From NCBI GenBank assembly GCA_016282015.1, contig JAEEJS010000007.1:19348-83347 (forward strand): a DNA stretch of 64,000 bases, given 5' to 3'. A program made the position numbers and the translations under genes. The notes beneath the pieces are model-generated. The model saw only the letters and a program-made list of their open reading frames with translations. It was not told the DNA's origin and did not search any database. Positions 7,595-15,233 of this stretch are shown in pieces (within the stretch, counting starts at the first letter, position 1; each line of letters starts with the position of its first letter). The stretch comes from Bacteroidales bacterium. GTDB lineage: Bacteria > Bacteroidota > Bacteroidia > Bacteroidales > F082.

Positions 7595-8481
7595 TACTGC
7601 ATAATGGTCTGACGCAGGTAATCATCTGAAACGTGAGTATATATTTCGGTAGTTGAGATGCTTGAATGTCCGAGCATCTGCTGCACTGCGCGCAAGTCAG
7701 CTCCTCCTTCCAAAAGATGTGTGGCAAAGGAATGACGCAGTGTGTGCGGACTTATGGTCTTTTTAATGCCGGCTTTCTCGGCCAGGCTTTTCACCAAAAG
7801 GAACACACTTTGACGGGTGAGGCTGCTGCCTCTGGCACTGATGAACACCTTGTCGGAATATTTAGGGTTGATATCCTGATGCATACGCTCGCCCTGAATG
7901 TAAAGCAGCATCTCGTTCAAGGTTTTTTTGCCAATGGGAATGAGTCTTTCTTTGGAGCCCTTGCCAAAGACTTTTATAAACTCATCTTTGAAATATATTT
8001 CGCTGATATTCAGCGATATGACTTCCGATACCCGCAGCCCGCAGCCGTACATCACCTCAATTATGGCCTTGTTGCGGTGCCCGAATTTATCGCTCAGGTC
8101 TATGCAGTTCATCATGCTTACTATCTCTTCATAACTGAGCACTTCCGGTATGTGACGGCCTATGGTTGGGAAGCTGACAAGCTGAGTGGGGTCGGCTTCG
8201 CATATTCTTTCTTGAAGCAGATATTTGTAGAAACTTTTCAGTCCTGACAGTATTCTGGCCTGAGAGGTGGCACTAATGCCCAAGTCGTATAGCTGGGCAA
8301 AAAAGTTTTCCAAGTCCTCATGGGTGATGCTATCAACCGAAAGCGAATGCCCCGACTCTTCCAAATGCTCTTTAAGCAATTCAGTATCATGGCAATACGC
8401 ATCAATTGTATTGTCAGACAAAGCCTGCTCCAAACGAAGATAATCGCTGAAACCTTTAATTAGACTCTTATCCAATAACAT
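7555..8481 (-). CDS. xerD: Tyrosine recombinase XerD
   Basis: A 308-aa tyrosine recombinase of XerC/XerD size. The N-terminal SAM-like core-binding domain covers residues about 1-90 (FSDYLRLEQALSDNTIDAY), followed by the catalytic domain. Catalytic residues are visible: Arg in GCGLRVSEVISL, His and Arg in HTLRHSFATHLL, His in LGHSSISTTEIYTH, and the nucleophilic Tyr in that last block. XerD acts with XerC at dif to resolve chromosome dimers. It stands alone with its own promoter at 8499-8506 and no mobile-element context, which supports a housekeeping role over an integrase. XerC and XerD are not always separable by eye. Confidence 0.87.
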   Translation of the reverse strand: MLLDKSLIKGFSDYLRLEQALSDNTIDAYCHDTELLKEHLEESGHSLSVDSITHEDLENFFAQLYDLGISATSQARILSGLKSFYKYLLQERICEADPTQLVSFPTIGRHIPEVLSYEEIVSMMNCIDLSDKFGHRNKAIIEVMYGCGLRVSEVISLNISEIYFKDEFIKVFGKGSKERLIPIGKKTLNEMLLYIQGERMHQDINPKYSDKVFISARGSSLTRQSVFLLVKSLAEKAGIKKTISPHTLRHSFATHLLEGGADLRAVQQMLGHSSISTTEIYTHVSDDYLRQTIMQYHPRWHSQNTSTN

Positions 8482-8498
8482 TCTATAAATTTCTTTTG

Positions 8499-8506
8499 CA
8501 AATATA
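8499..8506 (-). promoter_or_regulatory. Bacteroidota -7 promoter element for xerD
   Basis: Reads TATATTTG on the minus strand, 18 bases before the xerD ATG. Confidence 0.5.
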
Positions 8507-8513
8507 TAAAAAA

Positions 8514-8541
8514 GCCATTAGCCATTAGCTATTAGCCATTA
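8514..8541. repeat. Heptamer tandem repeat GCCATTA x4
   Basis: Four consecutive 7-base units, three exact GCCATTA and one GCTATTA, in the xerD-mpl intergenic region. The same word occurs near 33322. It looks like a slippage-prone microsatellite outside any gene. Confidence 0.8.
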
Positions 8542-8555
8542 GATTTTTTAACACC

Positions 8556-8600
8556 CCCTTACCACAGGGTACTGTGAGTTTTTCGAGAAAGGCTTAAAAA
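8556..8600 (+). repeat. CACAG-GGTA-CTGTG hairpin repeat, partial copy
   Basis: Contains the hairpin core at 8563-8576 (5-bp stem, GGTA loop) and following TTTCGAGAAAGG, similar to the full copies at 32356-32391 and 47561-47596, but the GAAATGC left arm is missing. It is upstream of the mpl promoter. Confidence 0.7.
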
Positions 8601-8627
8601 TCCTTATCACCGGTTAATACTTTTTCG

Positions 8628-8635
8628 TAAATTTG
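8628..8635 (+). promoter_or_regulatory. Bacteroidota -7 promoter element for mpl
   Basis: TAAATTTG followed by C, 15 bases before the chosen mpl ATG at 8651. It overlaps the in-frame TTG at 8633, which is therefore unlikely to be the start. Confidence 0.55.
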
Positions 8636-8650
8636 CAAAAATTTCGAATC

Positions 8651-10009
8651 ATGAAGAAAGTCCATTTTATTGCTGTCGGCGGCAGTGCCATGCACAACCT
8701 CGCTATTGCTTTACACAGAAAAGGTTATGAAGTTACCGGTTCGGATGATGAGATTTTTGAACCGTCTCGCACACGTTTGGAGAAGGAAGGCATATTGCCC
8801 AAAGAGTTTGGCTGGCACCCAGAGTTGCTTGACAATACTTACGAAGCTGTGATTTTAGGCATGCACGCCCGCATTGACAATCCTGAGCTGATTCGCGCCC
8901 AGGAACTTGGACTGAAAATTTATTCCTATCCTGAATATCTTTATGAACAAAGCAAAGATAAGATTCGTATCGTGATTGGAGGCAGTCACGGTAAGACGAC
9001 GATCACCTCGATGATTCTGCATGTGATGAAGCAGGCCGGCATCGAGACTGATTTTATGGTCGGTGCCCAGCTGGAAGGCTTCGACGTGATGGTGCGCCTT
9101 AGCGAGAGCGCCAAATATATGGTGATTGAAGGCGATGAGTACCTTACTTCACCAATTGACCGAGTGCCGAAGTTCCATAAATATCATCCCCATATCGCTG
9201 TCATTAGCGGAATAGGCTGGGACCATGTAAATGTTTTCCCAACCTTCGATTGCTATCTCGAGCAGTTTAGAATCTTCGTCAATACAATTGAGAAAGGCGG
9301 CTGCCTGATTTATGACGGCAACGACCCTGAAGCGGCTAAGATTGCAGCAAACGCTAAGGTTCCTACTTATGGATATGAGATTCATCCTTATAAAACCGAC
9401 GGCGACGATACCATTTTGATCATGCCTAACGGAAAAGAGGAGAAGGTGCAGATCTTCGGCGAGCATAACATGAAGAATATCAACGCTGCGCGTTATGTGG
9501 CGAAGCAGGTCGGCATCAGCGACGAGCAATTTTATGAGGCTATCAAGACGTTCAAAGGCGCTGCCAGAAGACTTGAACTGTTGTTTGAAAACAAAGAAAA
9601 AGGAAACCTCGTGTTCCGCGATTTCGCCCATGCACCGTCGAAGGTCCTGGCAACAGTGAAAGCATTGCGCGAACAATATGCCAACAAGAACCTTCTGGTT
9701 GTCTTTGAGTTACACACATACAGCAGTCTCAGCGAGGTCTTCATTGACCATTATGCACACTGCCTCGACAACTGCGACAAAGCCGTTGTCTTCTACGACC
9801 CGCATGCTGTTGCCATCAAGAAGTTGGAGATGATGACCGACGAACGCATCATCAAAGGCTTCCAGCGCCTTGATTTGCAGGTGGTTCACTCAAAAGACGA
9901 GCTTGTGACATTGTTAAACGGCTTAGACCGAACCAACATGGTTGGTGGCTTCATGAGCTCCGGAGATTTCAATGGATTGACGACAGAGGATTTGAAGGGG
10001 TTGTTTTAA
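8651..10009 (+). CDS. mpl: UDP-N-acetylmuramate:L-Ala-gamma-D-Glu-meso-DAP ligase (Mpl)
   Basis: A 452-aa Mur-ligase family enzyme that reattaches recycled murein tripeptide to UDP-MurNAc. The N-terminal Rossmann-like part starts KKVHFIAVGGSAMHNLA; the ATP-binding loop is GGSHGKTTITSM near residue 117; EGDEY lies near 165, and FGEHNMKNINAA marks the central-to-C-terminal boundary. FRDFAHAPSKV replaces the FDDYAHHP block of MurC, which together with SAMHNLA favours Mpl over MurC. ATG 8651 is chosen from the promoter position. It works in peptidoglycan recycling, as the nearby NamZ-like gene may also do. The RM operon starts 17 bp downstream with no visible terminator between. Confidence 0.88.
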   Translation: MKKVHFIAVGGSAMHNLAIALHRKGYEVTGSDDEIFEPSRTRLEKEGILPKEFGWHPELLDNTYEAVILGMHARIDNPELIRAQELGLKIYSYPEYLYEQSKDKIRIVIGGSHGKTTITSMILHVMKQAGIETDFMVGAQLEGFDVMVRLSESAKYMVIEGDEYLTSPIDRVPKFHKYHPHIAVISGIGWDHVNVFPTFDCYLEQFRIFVNTIEKGGCLIYDGNDPEAAKIAANAKVPTYGYEIHPYKTDGDDTILIMPNGKEEKVQIFGEHNMKNINAARYVAKQVGISDEQFYEAIKTFKGAARRLELLFENKEKGNLVFRDFAHAPSKVLATVKALREQYANKNLLVVFELHTYSSLSEVFIDHYAHCLDNCDKAVVFYDPHAVAIKKLEMMTDERIIKGFQRLDLQVVHSKDELVTLLNGLDRTNMVGGFMSSGDFNGLTTEDLKGLF

Positions 10010-10025
10010 ATAATATGTTTTTATC

Positions 10026-11846
10026 ATGATAAATATAAGAAAGTTTGAATCAGAGCTTTGGGAGTCAGCCGATTTGTTGCGACAAGGTGGTAATTTGACA
10101 AGTAATCAATATTGCATGCCAGTATTGGCGTTACTTTTCCTTCGTTATGCCTACAGTCGATACAAAAAGGTTGAAGAGGAGATTTTAAAGAACAGACCGA
10201 AACGTGGTGACCGTGTAATGCCGGTGGATAAAAGCGACTTCATTGCAAAGAGTGCATTATTTTTACCCAAAGAGGCTCAATACGAATATCTGGTCAATCT
10301 TCCTGATAATACACCTATCGGCGAAGCTGTCAACAAAGCAATGAGGCTGGTAGAAGAGCAAAGCGAGCAGCTTATAGGTGTGCTGCCTAAAAACTATACG
10401 ATTTTATCTGATGAATTGCTTCGTGAACTGCTGCGTATTTTCAATAATAAGACTATCGATGAGGTTGGAGGCGATATTATTGGTCGCATCTATGAATATT
10501 TCCTGTCGAAATTTGCGAAGGCTGTTGCCAGCGACGACGGTGTTTTCTTTACGCCCAAGTCATTGGTGAAGATGCTTGTCAATATTCTTGAGCCAGAACG
10601 TGGTATACTTCTCGACCCTGCATGCGGTTCGGGCGGTATGTTTGTGCAGACTGGCGATTTTGTGAACCAAAAAGGCATGAATGCCAACACTCAGATGACT
10701 TTCTACGGTCAGGAAAAAGTTGAGTACAACGCTCAACTTTGTATGATGAACATGGCAGTTCACGGACTCACTGGAAAGATTATCTCCGGCGATGAGGCCA
10801 ACACTTTCTATCATGATGCGTTTAATCTGGAAGGAAAATGCGACTATGTGATGGCTAATCCGCCTTTCAATGTTGATAAAGTGAAGGCTGAATCCACATC
10901 TGCCGCAGGCCGTTTGCCTTTTGGTCTGCCAGGCGTAAATGCCAAAACAAAGGAAGTGGGCAATGCTAATTATCTCTGGATTAGTTATTTCAATGCATAT
11001 CTAAACCCACATGGTCGTGCTGGTTTCGTGATGGCAAGCTCAGCCACCGACAGCGCCAACAAAGACCGTGATATCCGCGAGAAACTTGTCCGCACAGGCG
11101 ATGTTGATGTTATAATAAGCGTCGGCAACAATTTCTTCTATACTCTGTCGTTACCTTGCTCGCTGTGGTTTTTCGACAAAGGTAAACAACCTTTTAATCG
11201 CGATAAGGTTTTGTTTATCGATGCCCGAAACTACTACACTGTGGTTGACCGCACCCTTAATGAGTGGTCTGAATGGCAGTTGCGCAACATGCAGGCCATC
11301 GTGCATCTCTATCGTGGCGAGAAGGAGAAATATCAGCAGTTGATTAGAGATTATATAGAGATACTTGATAATATTACATTCCCTCTGACATCGGAAAGGC
11401 TTAAACAGGTTATTAAGACTGGTGAAAAAGAATACTCTACCAGATTCATGGCTTGCTTAGAAGAAGAAAAGAAACAGGCTAAAATAGAAATAGATTCCGC
11501 TGTGCGGAAAGACAAGAAAAAGGTAGAAGCAGAATGGAAAGAGGTTATAGAACGTTGGGAAAACCTTGTAGAAACTGCCCGTCAATTTGAATGGCTCACA
11601 GAGAAATTTGGTGATGGTGAATATAAAGACGTCCTTGGCCTATGTAAGATTGCTACAATTCAAGAAATAGAGGAGAAGAACTACTCGCTTACTCCTGGAG
11701 CTTACGTGGGCGTGGCCGAACAGGAAGACGACGGCGTGGACTTTCACGAGCGCATGAACGGAATTCACGCCGAACTGGCACGGCTAAGCCAAGAAGCCAA
11801 TGTGCTGATGGACGAGATACAAAAAGCATGGGAGGAGTTGAAATGA
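10026..11846 (+). CDS. hsdM: Type I restriction-modification N6-adenine methyltransferase subunit (HsdM)
   Basis: A 606-aa methylation subunit that adds methyl groups to adenine at the site chosen by HsdS. An N-terminal helical HsdM_N domain covers about 1-130 (ESELWESADLLRQGG). The SAM-binding motif LDPACGSGGMF begins near residue 195 and the catalytic NPPF motif (ANPPFN) near 280. The C-terminal part from about 440 is an unusually long charged, coiled-coil-like region (KKQAKIEIDSAVRKDKKKVE), making the protein longer than the roughly 500-aa norm. Its stop overlaps the next ATG by 4 bp (ATGA). It begins 17 bp after mpl with no promoter recognised, so transcription may continue from mpl. Confidence 0.93.
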   Translation: MINIRKFESELWESADLLRQGGNLTSNQYCMPVLALLFLRYAYSRYKKVEEEILKNRPKRGDRVMPVDKSDFIAKSALFLPKEAQYEYLVNLPDNTPIGEAVNKAMRLVEEQSEQLIGVLPKNYTILSDELLRELLRIFNNKTIDEVGGDIIGRIYEYFLSKFAKAVASDDGVFFTPKSLVKMLVNILEPERGILLDPACGSGGMFVQTGDFVNQKGMNANTQMTFYGQEKVEYNAQLCMMNMAVHGLTGKIISGDEANTFYHDAFNLEGKCDYVMANPPFNVDKVKAESTSAAGRLPFGLPGVNAKTKEVGNANYLWISYFNAYLNPHGRAGFVMASSATDSANKDRDIREKLVRTGDVDVIISVGNNFFYTLSLPCSLWFFDKGKQPFNRDKVLFIDARNYYTVVDRTLNEWSEWQLRNMQAIVHLYRGEKEKYQQLIRDYIEILDNITFPLTSERLKQVIKTGEKEYSTRFMACLEEEKKQAKIEIDSAVRKDKKKVEAEWKEVIERWENLVETARQFEWLTEKFGDGEYKDVLGLCKIATIQEIEEKNYSLTPGAYVGVAEQEDDGVDFHERMNGIHAELARLSQEANVLMDEIQKAWEELK

Positions 11847-13057
11847 ACAAGGAAAAACAAGCACATGACAAAAAACTGTTGCAGGCTGTAGCAGATATCA
11901 AAGAGGCAATCCTTCAAGGTCAGTATGAGGCCGCCAAGGGTGTAAACCGCATCCAACTGGCTGTTTATTTTGGCATAGGTAAGTATATCTCGCAGCATAC
12001 ACGCAAGGGTGCATGGGGTACTGGCGCTTTAGATACAATAAGCAATCAGTTGCGCAGAGAATTGCCTGGATTAAGAGGCTATTCGGCAACCAATCTAAAG
12101 AATATGAGGCTGTTCTATGAGGCATGGCAGATGTTGGATGCCAATTCGTCGGTTGCGACTGACGAATTAGAATCGACAAATGCAATTGCTGAAATTGCCG
12201 CAGACAATTCGTCAGTTACAACTGACGAATTTGTGGCAATAGATATCTATCACACGTTATTGGTGCCTGTAACGAGAGAATTCCCCGTCGAGGATTTCTT
12301 CAAAGTGCCATTTACTCACCATGTGGAAATATACAAACAAGCTGATTTGTCTGCGCGTTACTACTATATCCACCGCACGGCGGAAGAGCATCTTTCTGTT
12401 GATGAGCTGAAAAGGCTTTTAAAGAATGATGCCTACGGACATCGTGAGCAGATACCAAGTAATTTTACAAAGACCATCTCCAATACCACGATGATGCGCA
12501 AGGCTGTGATGATGTTCAAGGATGAATATCTGCTTGATTTTATCAATGTGGAGGAGATTGGTGTACGCGACAGTATTGATGTGGATGAACGAGTTGTAGA
12601 ACGCGAGATTGTCAATAAGGTGAAGAACTTTATCATGACCATTGGTCGTGATTTTACATTTATGGGCAACCAGCAACTGTTAGAGGTATATGGTGTGGAG
12701 CAGTTTCCTGATTTACTGTTTTTCAACCGCGAGTTGAACGCGATGGTGGTGATAGAATTGAAAACAGGGGAGTTCAAGACCAGCTATTTGGGACAGTTGA
12801 TGGGATATCTTACAATTCTGGACGAGAAGGTTCGCAAGCAACACGAGAACCCCAGCATTGGCATTGTATTGTGCAAGTCGGCCAATCGTGAGTATGTGGA
12901 ATTTATGATTCGCGACTACTCAAAGCCGATGGGCGTAGCCACTTACAAGACGGCAGATGATATGCCCGAGAATATGCGCAAAGCATTGCCTGATATCAAC
13001 GCTTTGAAGAAACTGATAAGTGACAAAGGACAAGAAGATAAGGAGGACGAGGTATGA
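11843..13057 (+). CDS. DUF1016 / YhcG-type PD-(D/E)XK nuclease domain protein
   Basis: A 404-aa protein with an N-terminal DUF1016 region (AVYFGIGKYISQ, followed by GYSATNLKNMRLFYEAW, residues about 30-95) and a C-terminal PD-(D/E)XK nuclease-like domain. The nuclease core is FPDLLFFNRELNAMVVIELK near residue 290 (the D...ExK signature). Such proteins often sit inside type I RM loci, but their role there is not settled. ATG 11843 is preferred to 11828: GGAGG lies at the right distance and it makes an ATGA overlap with hsdM. Between the two domains lies a 21-codon repeated unit encoded by two DNA palindromes (12143-12231). Ends with an ATGA overlap with hsdS. Confidence 0.87.
   Translation: MNKEKQAHDKKLLQAVADIKEAILQGQYEAAKGVNRIQLAVYFGIGKYISQHTRKGAWGTGALDTISNQLRRELPGLRGYSATNLKNMRLFYEAWQMLDANSSVATDELESTNAIAEIAADNSSVTTDEFVAIDIYHTLLVPVTREFPVEDFFKVPFTHHVEIYKQADLSARYYYIHRTAEEHLSVDELKRLLKNDAYGHREQIPSNFTKTISNTTMMRKAVMMFKDEYLLDFINVEEIGVRDSIDVDERVVEREIVNKVKNFIMTIGRDFTFMGNQQLLEVYGVEQFPDLLFFNRELNAMVVIELKTGEFKTSYLGQLMGYLTILDEKVRKQHENPSIGIVLCKSANREYVEFMIRDYSKPMGVATYKTADDMPENMRKALPDINALKKLISDKGQEDKEDEV
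12143..12231. repeat. Two in-frame 26-bp palindromes inside the DUF1016 gene
   Basis: At 12206-12231 a perfect inverted repeat has 12-bp arms (AATTCGTCAGTT and AACTGACGAATT) around AC. At 12143-12168 is a near copy with the same 8-bp outer arms (AATTCGTC/GACGAATT). The copies start 63 bp apart, so both are read in the same frame, giving NSSVATDE and NSSVTTDE in the linker between the DUF1016 and nuclease domains. Confidence 0.9.
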
Positions 13058-14202
13058 GCGAGTGGAAAAAAGTGAAGTTGGGAGATATTTGTGCGCGTGT
13101 TACATCTGGTGGCACGCCCAAAGCAAACGTCTCTTCTTATTATTATCCGCCCACAATTCCTTGGCTTAAAACCAAAGAGGTTAATTACTGTCGTATCACT
13201 GAAACAGAAAACTACATTTCCGAAGAAGGGCTTAACAATTCAAGTACAAAACTAATAGCATCTAATTCGGTAATTATTGCGATGTACGGACAAGGAGATA
13301 CAGCTGGACGTGTTGCTATAAATAAGATACCACTTACAACAAACCAAGCATGTTGTAATCTTACTATAGATGAATGTAAAGCAAATTATGAGTTTATATA
13401 TTATCAGCTTTGTACCCTATATAACAAGATGGTTTCATTGAAGGCTGGCGCTGCCCAACCAAATCTCAATGCACAAATAATAAAGAATTTAGAGATACCT
13501 CTTCCTTCTCTTCCCATCCAGCACCGCATCGCTACCACCCTTTCCCGCTACGACTCTTTGATTGAGAATTATCAGAAGCAGATAAAACTATTGGAGGAAG
13601 CAGCACAGCGACTCTATAAAGAATGGTTCGTTGACCTCCGCTTCCCCGGTTATGAAAACACCAAGATTGTTGATGGGGTGCCGGAAAGGTGGGAGAGGAA
13701 GAAAGTCGGAAATATTACTACCATAAATACAGGAAAAAAAGATGCAAATTTTGGCACAAAAGATGGTGAGTATCCATTTTTTACTTGTGCACAGGAACCT
13801 ATAAAAGCACCATCATATACATTTGACACTTCTGCCGTTATTCTTGCTGGTAATGGAGATTTTAATGTAAAGTTATATAGAGGAAAGTTTGAAGCGTACC
13901 AAAGAACATATGTACTTGAACCAAAAAGAAAAGATATGCTTTATATTTTGTATTTTTGTATTTTAGAAAATATGAATAAATTAGCAACTGGTGCAAGCGG
14001 TTCTACTATCAAGTTCCTCACAAAAGGCATGATAGAATCCCTTGATGTTTTTGAGCCTTCAATTAAGATTATTGAATCATATAATAAATTCGTTGAGCCT
14101 TTACAAACTAAGAAAGAATATATCAAATCTCAAATCCGCCTTCTCACTGAGGCTCGTGATAGGTTATTGCCTAAACTAATGAGCGGGGAAATAAAATGTT
14201 AG
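13054..14202 (+). CDS. hsdS: Type I restriction-modification specificity subunit (HsdS)
   Basis: A 382-aa DNA-recognition subunit with the expected two half-repeats. The first target recognition domain covers about 1-150 (WKKVKLGDI at the start, IPLPSLPIQHRIATTLSRYD at its end), then a coiled-coil spacer of about 155-190 (YQKQIKLLEEAAQRLYKEWF). The second domain runs from about 210 (ERWERKKVGNITTINTG) to 355, then a second coil ending LLPKLMSGEI. Domain order and length are normal, so it looks functional. It overlaps the nuclease gene by 4 bp. The sequence specificity of the system cannot be inferred from here. Confidence 0.92.
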   Translation: MSEWKKVKLGDICARVTSGGTPKANVSSYYYPPTIPWLKTKEVNYCRITETENYISEEGLNNSSTKLIASNSVIIAMYGQGDTAGRVAINKIPLTTNQACCNLTIDECKANYEFIYYQLCTLYNKMVSLKAGAAQPNLNAQIIKNLEIPLPSLPIQHRIATTLSRYDSLIENYQKQIKLLEEAAQRLYKEWFVDLRFPGYENTKIVDGVPERWERKKVGNITTINTGKKDANFGTKDGEYPFFTCAQEPIKAPSYTFDTSAVILAGNGDFNVKLYRGKFEAYQRTYVLEPKRKDMLYILYFCILENMNKLATGASGSTIKFLTKGMIESLDVFEPSIKIIESYNKFVEPLQTKKEYIKSQIRLLTEARDRLLPKLMSGEIKC

Positions 14203-14226
14203 TATAAACACATAAAATATCAGTCT

Positions 14227-14997
14227 ATGTCAGGTACAATCATTTCAATAGTTTTGGGCATTGCAGGTATAATCAGTACATATTTTATTGCAAGATGGCA
14301 GATGAAGAAAAACCAGATTGACCATTACTTTATCAACTCCTATGATATTGGCAAGGGCTTAACTGATGATTTCCCTGGTTTTGCTCTCCATTATAATGGT
14401 GAGATTTTATCCAAAAATGTAAATGTTATCAAAGGAGGTTTCATCAATATCGGAAGAAATGATATTGGAAACGATGGTAAAACAACATATATTAAAATAC
14501 TCTTTCCCAAAGGATTTGTTGTAAAAGCCATAAAAATTTTCTCTAAAGGGACTGGGCTAATAGTCAAAGCCAACGTAGATGATAATGATAAAAATATTAT
14601 AATTTTTAGTATAAATGGATTAATGAAATCTAAAGAATGGTTTAATTATACAGCTATTATAGAAGTACCTGATGATATATATTCGTTGTATAATCAACTG
14701 TATTTTGAGCATAGGATAAAAAACACTATAATAACAGATACATATATAGGACCTATTGGACGGTATAAAGAAAAACAGGATAAATTATCCATGTATTTAA
14801 CTATTTTATTAGTATTTTTTATTAGTTTATTAGTCATATATTTAATCAAACCAGATTGGCTTAAATATTTTCAAATAAGATCCTCTTTGGCTCTATTATT
14901 ATGTTTTATCATCGTAGTTGGAATGCCATATATTATGGATAAATATGGAAAAAGAGGACGTATAATTAAAGCATTATCAAAAAAGCGAAACAATTAG
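14227..14997 (+). CDS. Unrecognised membrane protein, cargo of the RM operon
   Basis: I do not recognise this 256-aa protein. Residues about 3-22 form one membrane segment (GTIISIVLGIAGIISTYFIA) followed by the basic WQMKKNQ. A beta-rich soluble region spans about 30-180. Two more membrane segments lie near 192-212 and 220-240 (LSMYLTILLVFFISLLVIYL and SLALLLCFIIVVG), then a basic tail (KRGRIIKALSKKR). Base composition is plainly more AT-rich than hsdM or hsdR. It follows hsdS by 24 bp and precedes the next gene by 3 bp, so it belongs to the same transcript. A membrane-bound accessory or effector role in defence is an inference from position only. Confidence 0.6.
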   Translation: MSGTIISIVLGIAGIISTYFIARWQMKKNQIDHYFINSYDIGKGLTDDFPGFALHYNGEILSKNVNVIKGGFINIGRNDIGNDGKTTYIKILFPKGFVVKAIKIFSKGTGLIVKANVDDNDKNIIIFSINGLMKSKEWFNYTAIIEVPDDIYSLYNQLYFEHRIKNTIITDTYIGPIGRYKEKQDKLSMYLTILLVFFISLLVIYLIKPDWLKYFQIRSSLALLLCFIIVVGMPYIMDKYGKRGRIIKALSKKRNN

Positions 14998-15000
14998 TAT

Positions 15001-15231
15001 ATGGACATTAAGACTATTTTTGACGGTTGGGGAACAGAGTTAATCTCTATAATAATTGGCATACTTATTGCCGGAGGTGGTTTCGTGTTATTCAAAAAAG
15101 GAAGAATTAGGCAAAAACAAAAAGCTAGTTCTTATACCAAACAGAATCAAATGGTTAAAGACTCTTCTGAAAAAGATGTAAGTCAGAAACAAGAGGCTGG
15201 CGATAATTCAGAACAAACCCAAATAGGATAA
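15001..15231 (+). CDS. Small single-pass membrane protein with C-terminal AGDNSxQTQI motif
   Basis: A 76-aa protein without a recognised family. Residues 12-31 are a membrane segment (TELISIIIGILIAGGGFVLF) followed by a basic stretch (KKGRIRQKQK) that would be cytoplasmic, then a polar, Lys/Gln/Ser-rich tail. The last 15 residues (QKQEAGDNSEQTQIG) closely match residues 9-21 of the next protein (TQKAGDNSVQTQI). The gene starts 3 bp after the upstream stop and ends 2 bp before the next start, so translation is probably coupled. The shared motif suggests that this protein anchors the next one to the membrane through like-with-like contact; that is inference. Confidence 0.62.
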   Translation: MDIKTIFDGWGTELISIIIGILIAGGGFVLFKKGRIRQKQKASSYTKQNQMVKDSSEKDVSQKQEAGDNSEQTQIG

Positions 15232-15233
15232 AC

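Noticed and set aside
7555..8481. xerD as an integrase of a mobile element
   Set aside because: No attachment sites, cargo or relaxase nearby; the length and lone setting fit the housekeeping recombinase.
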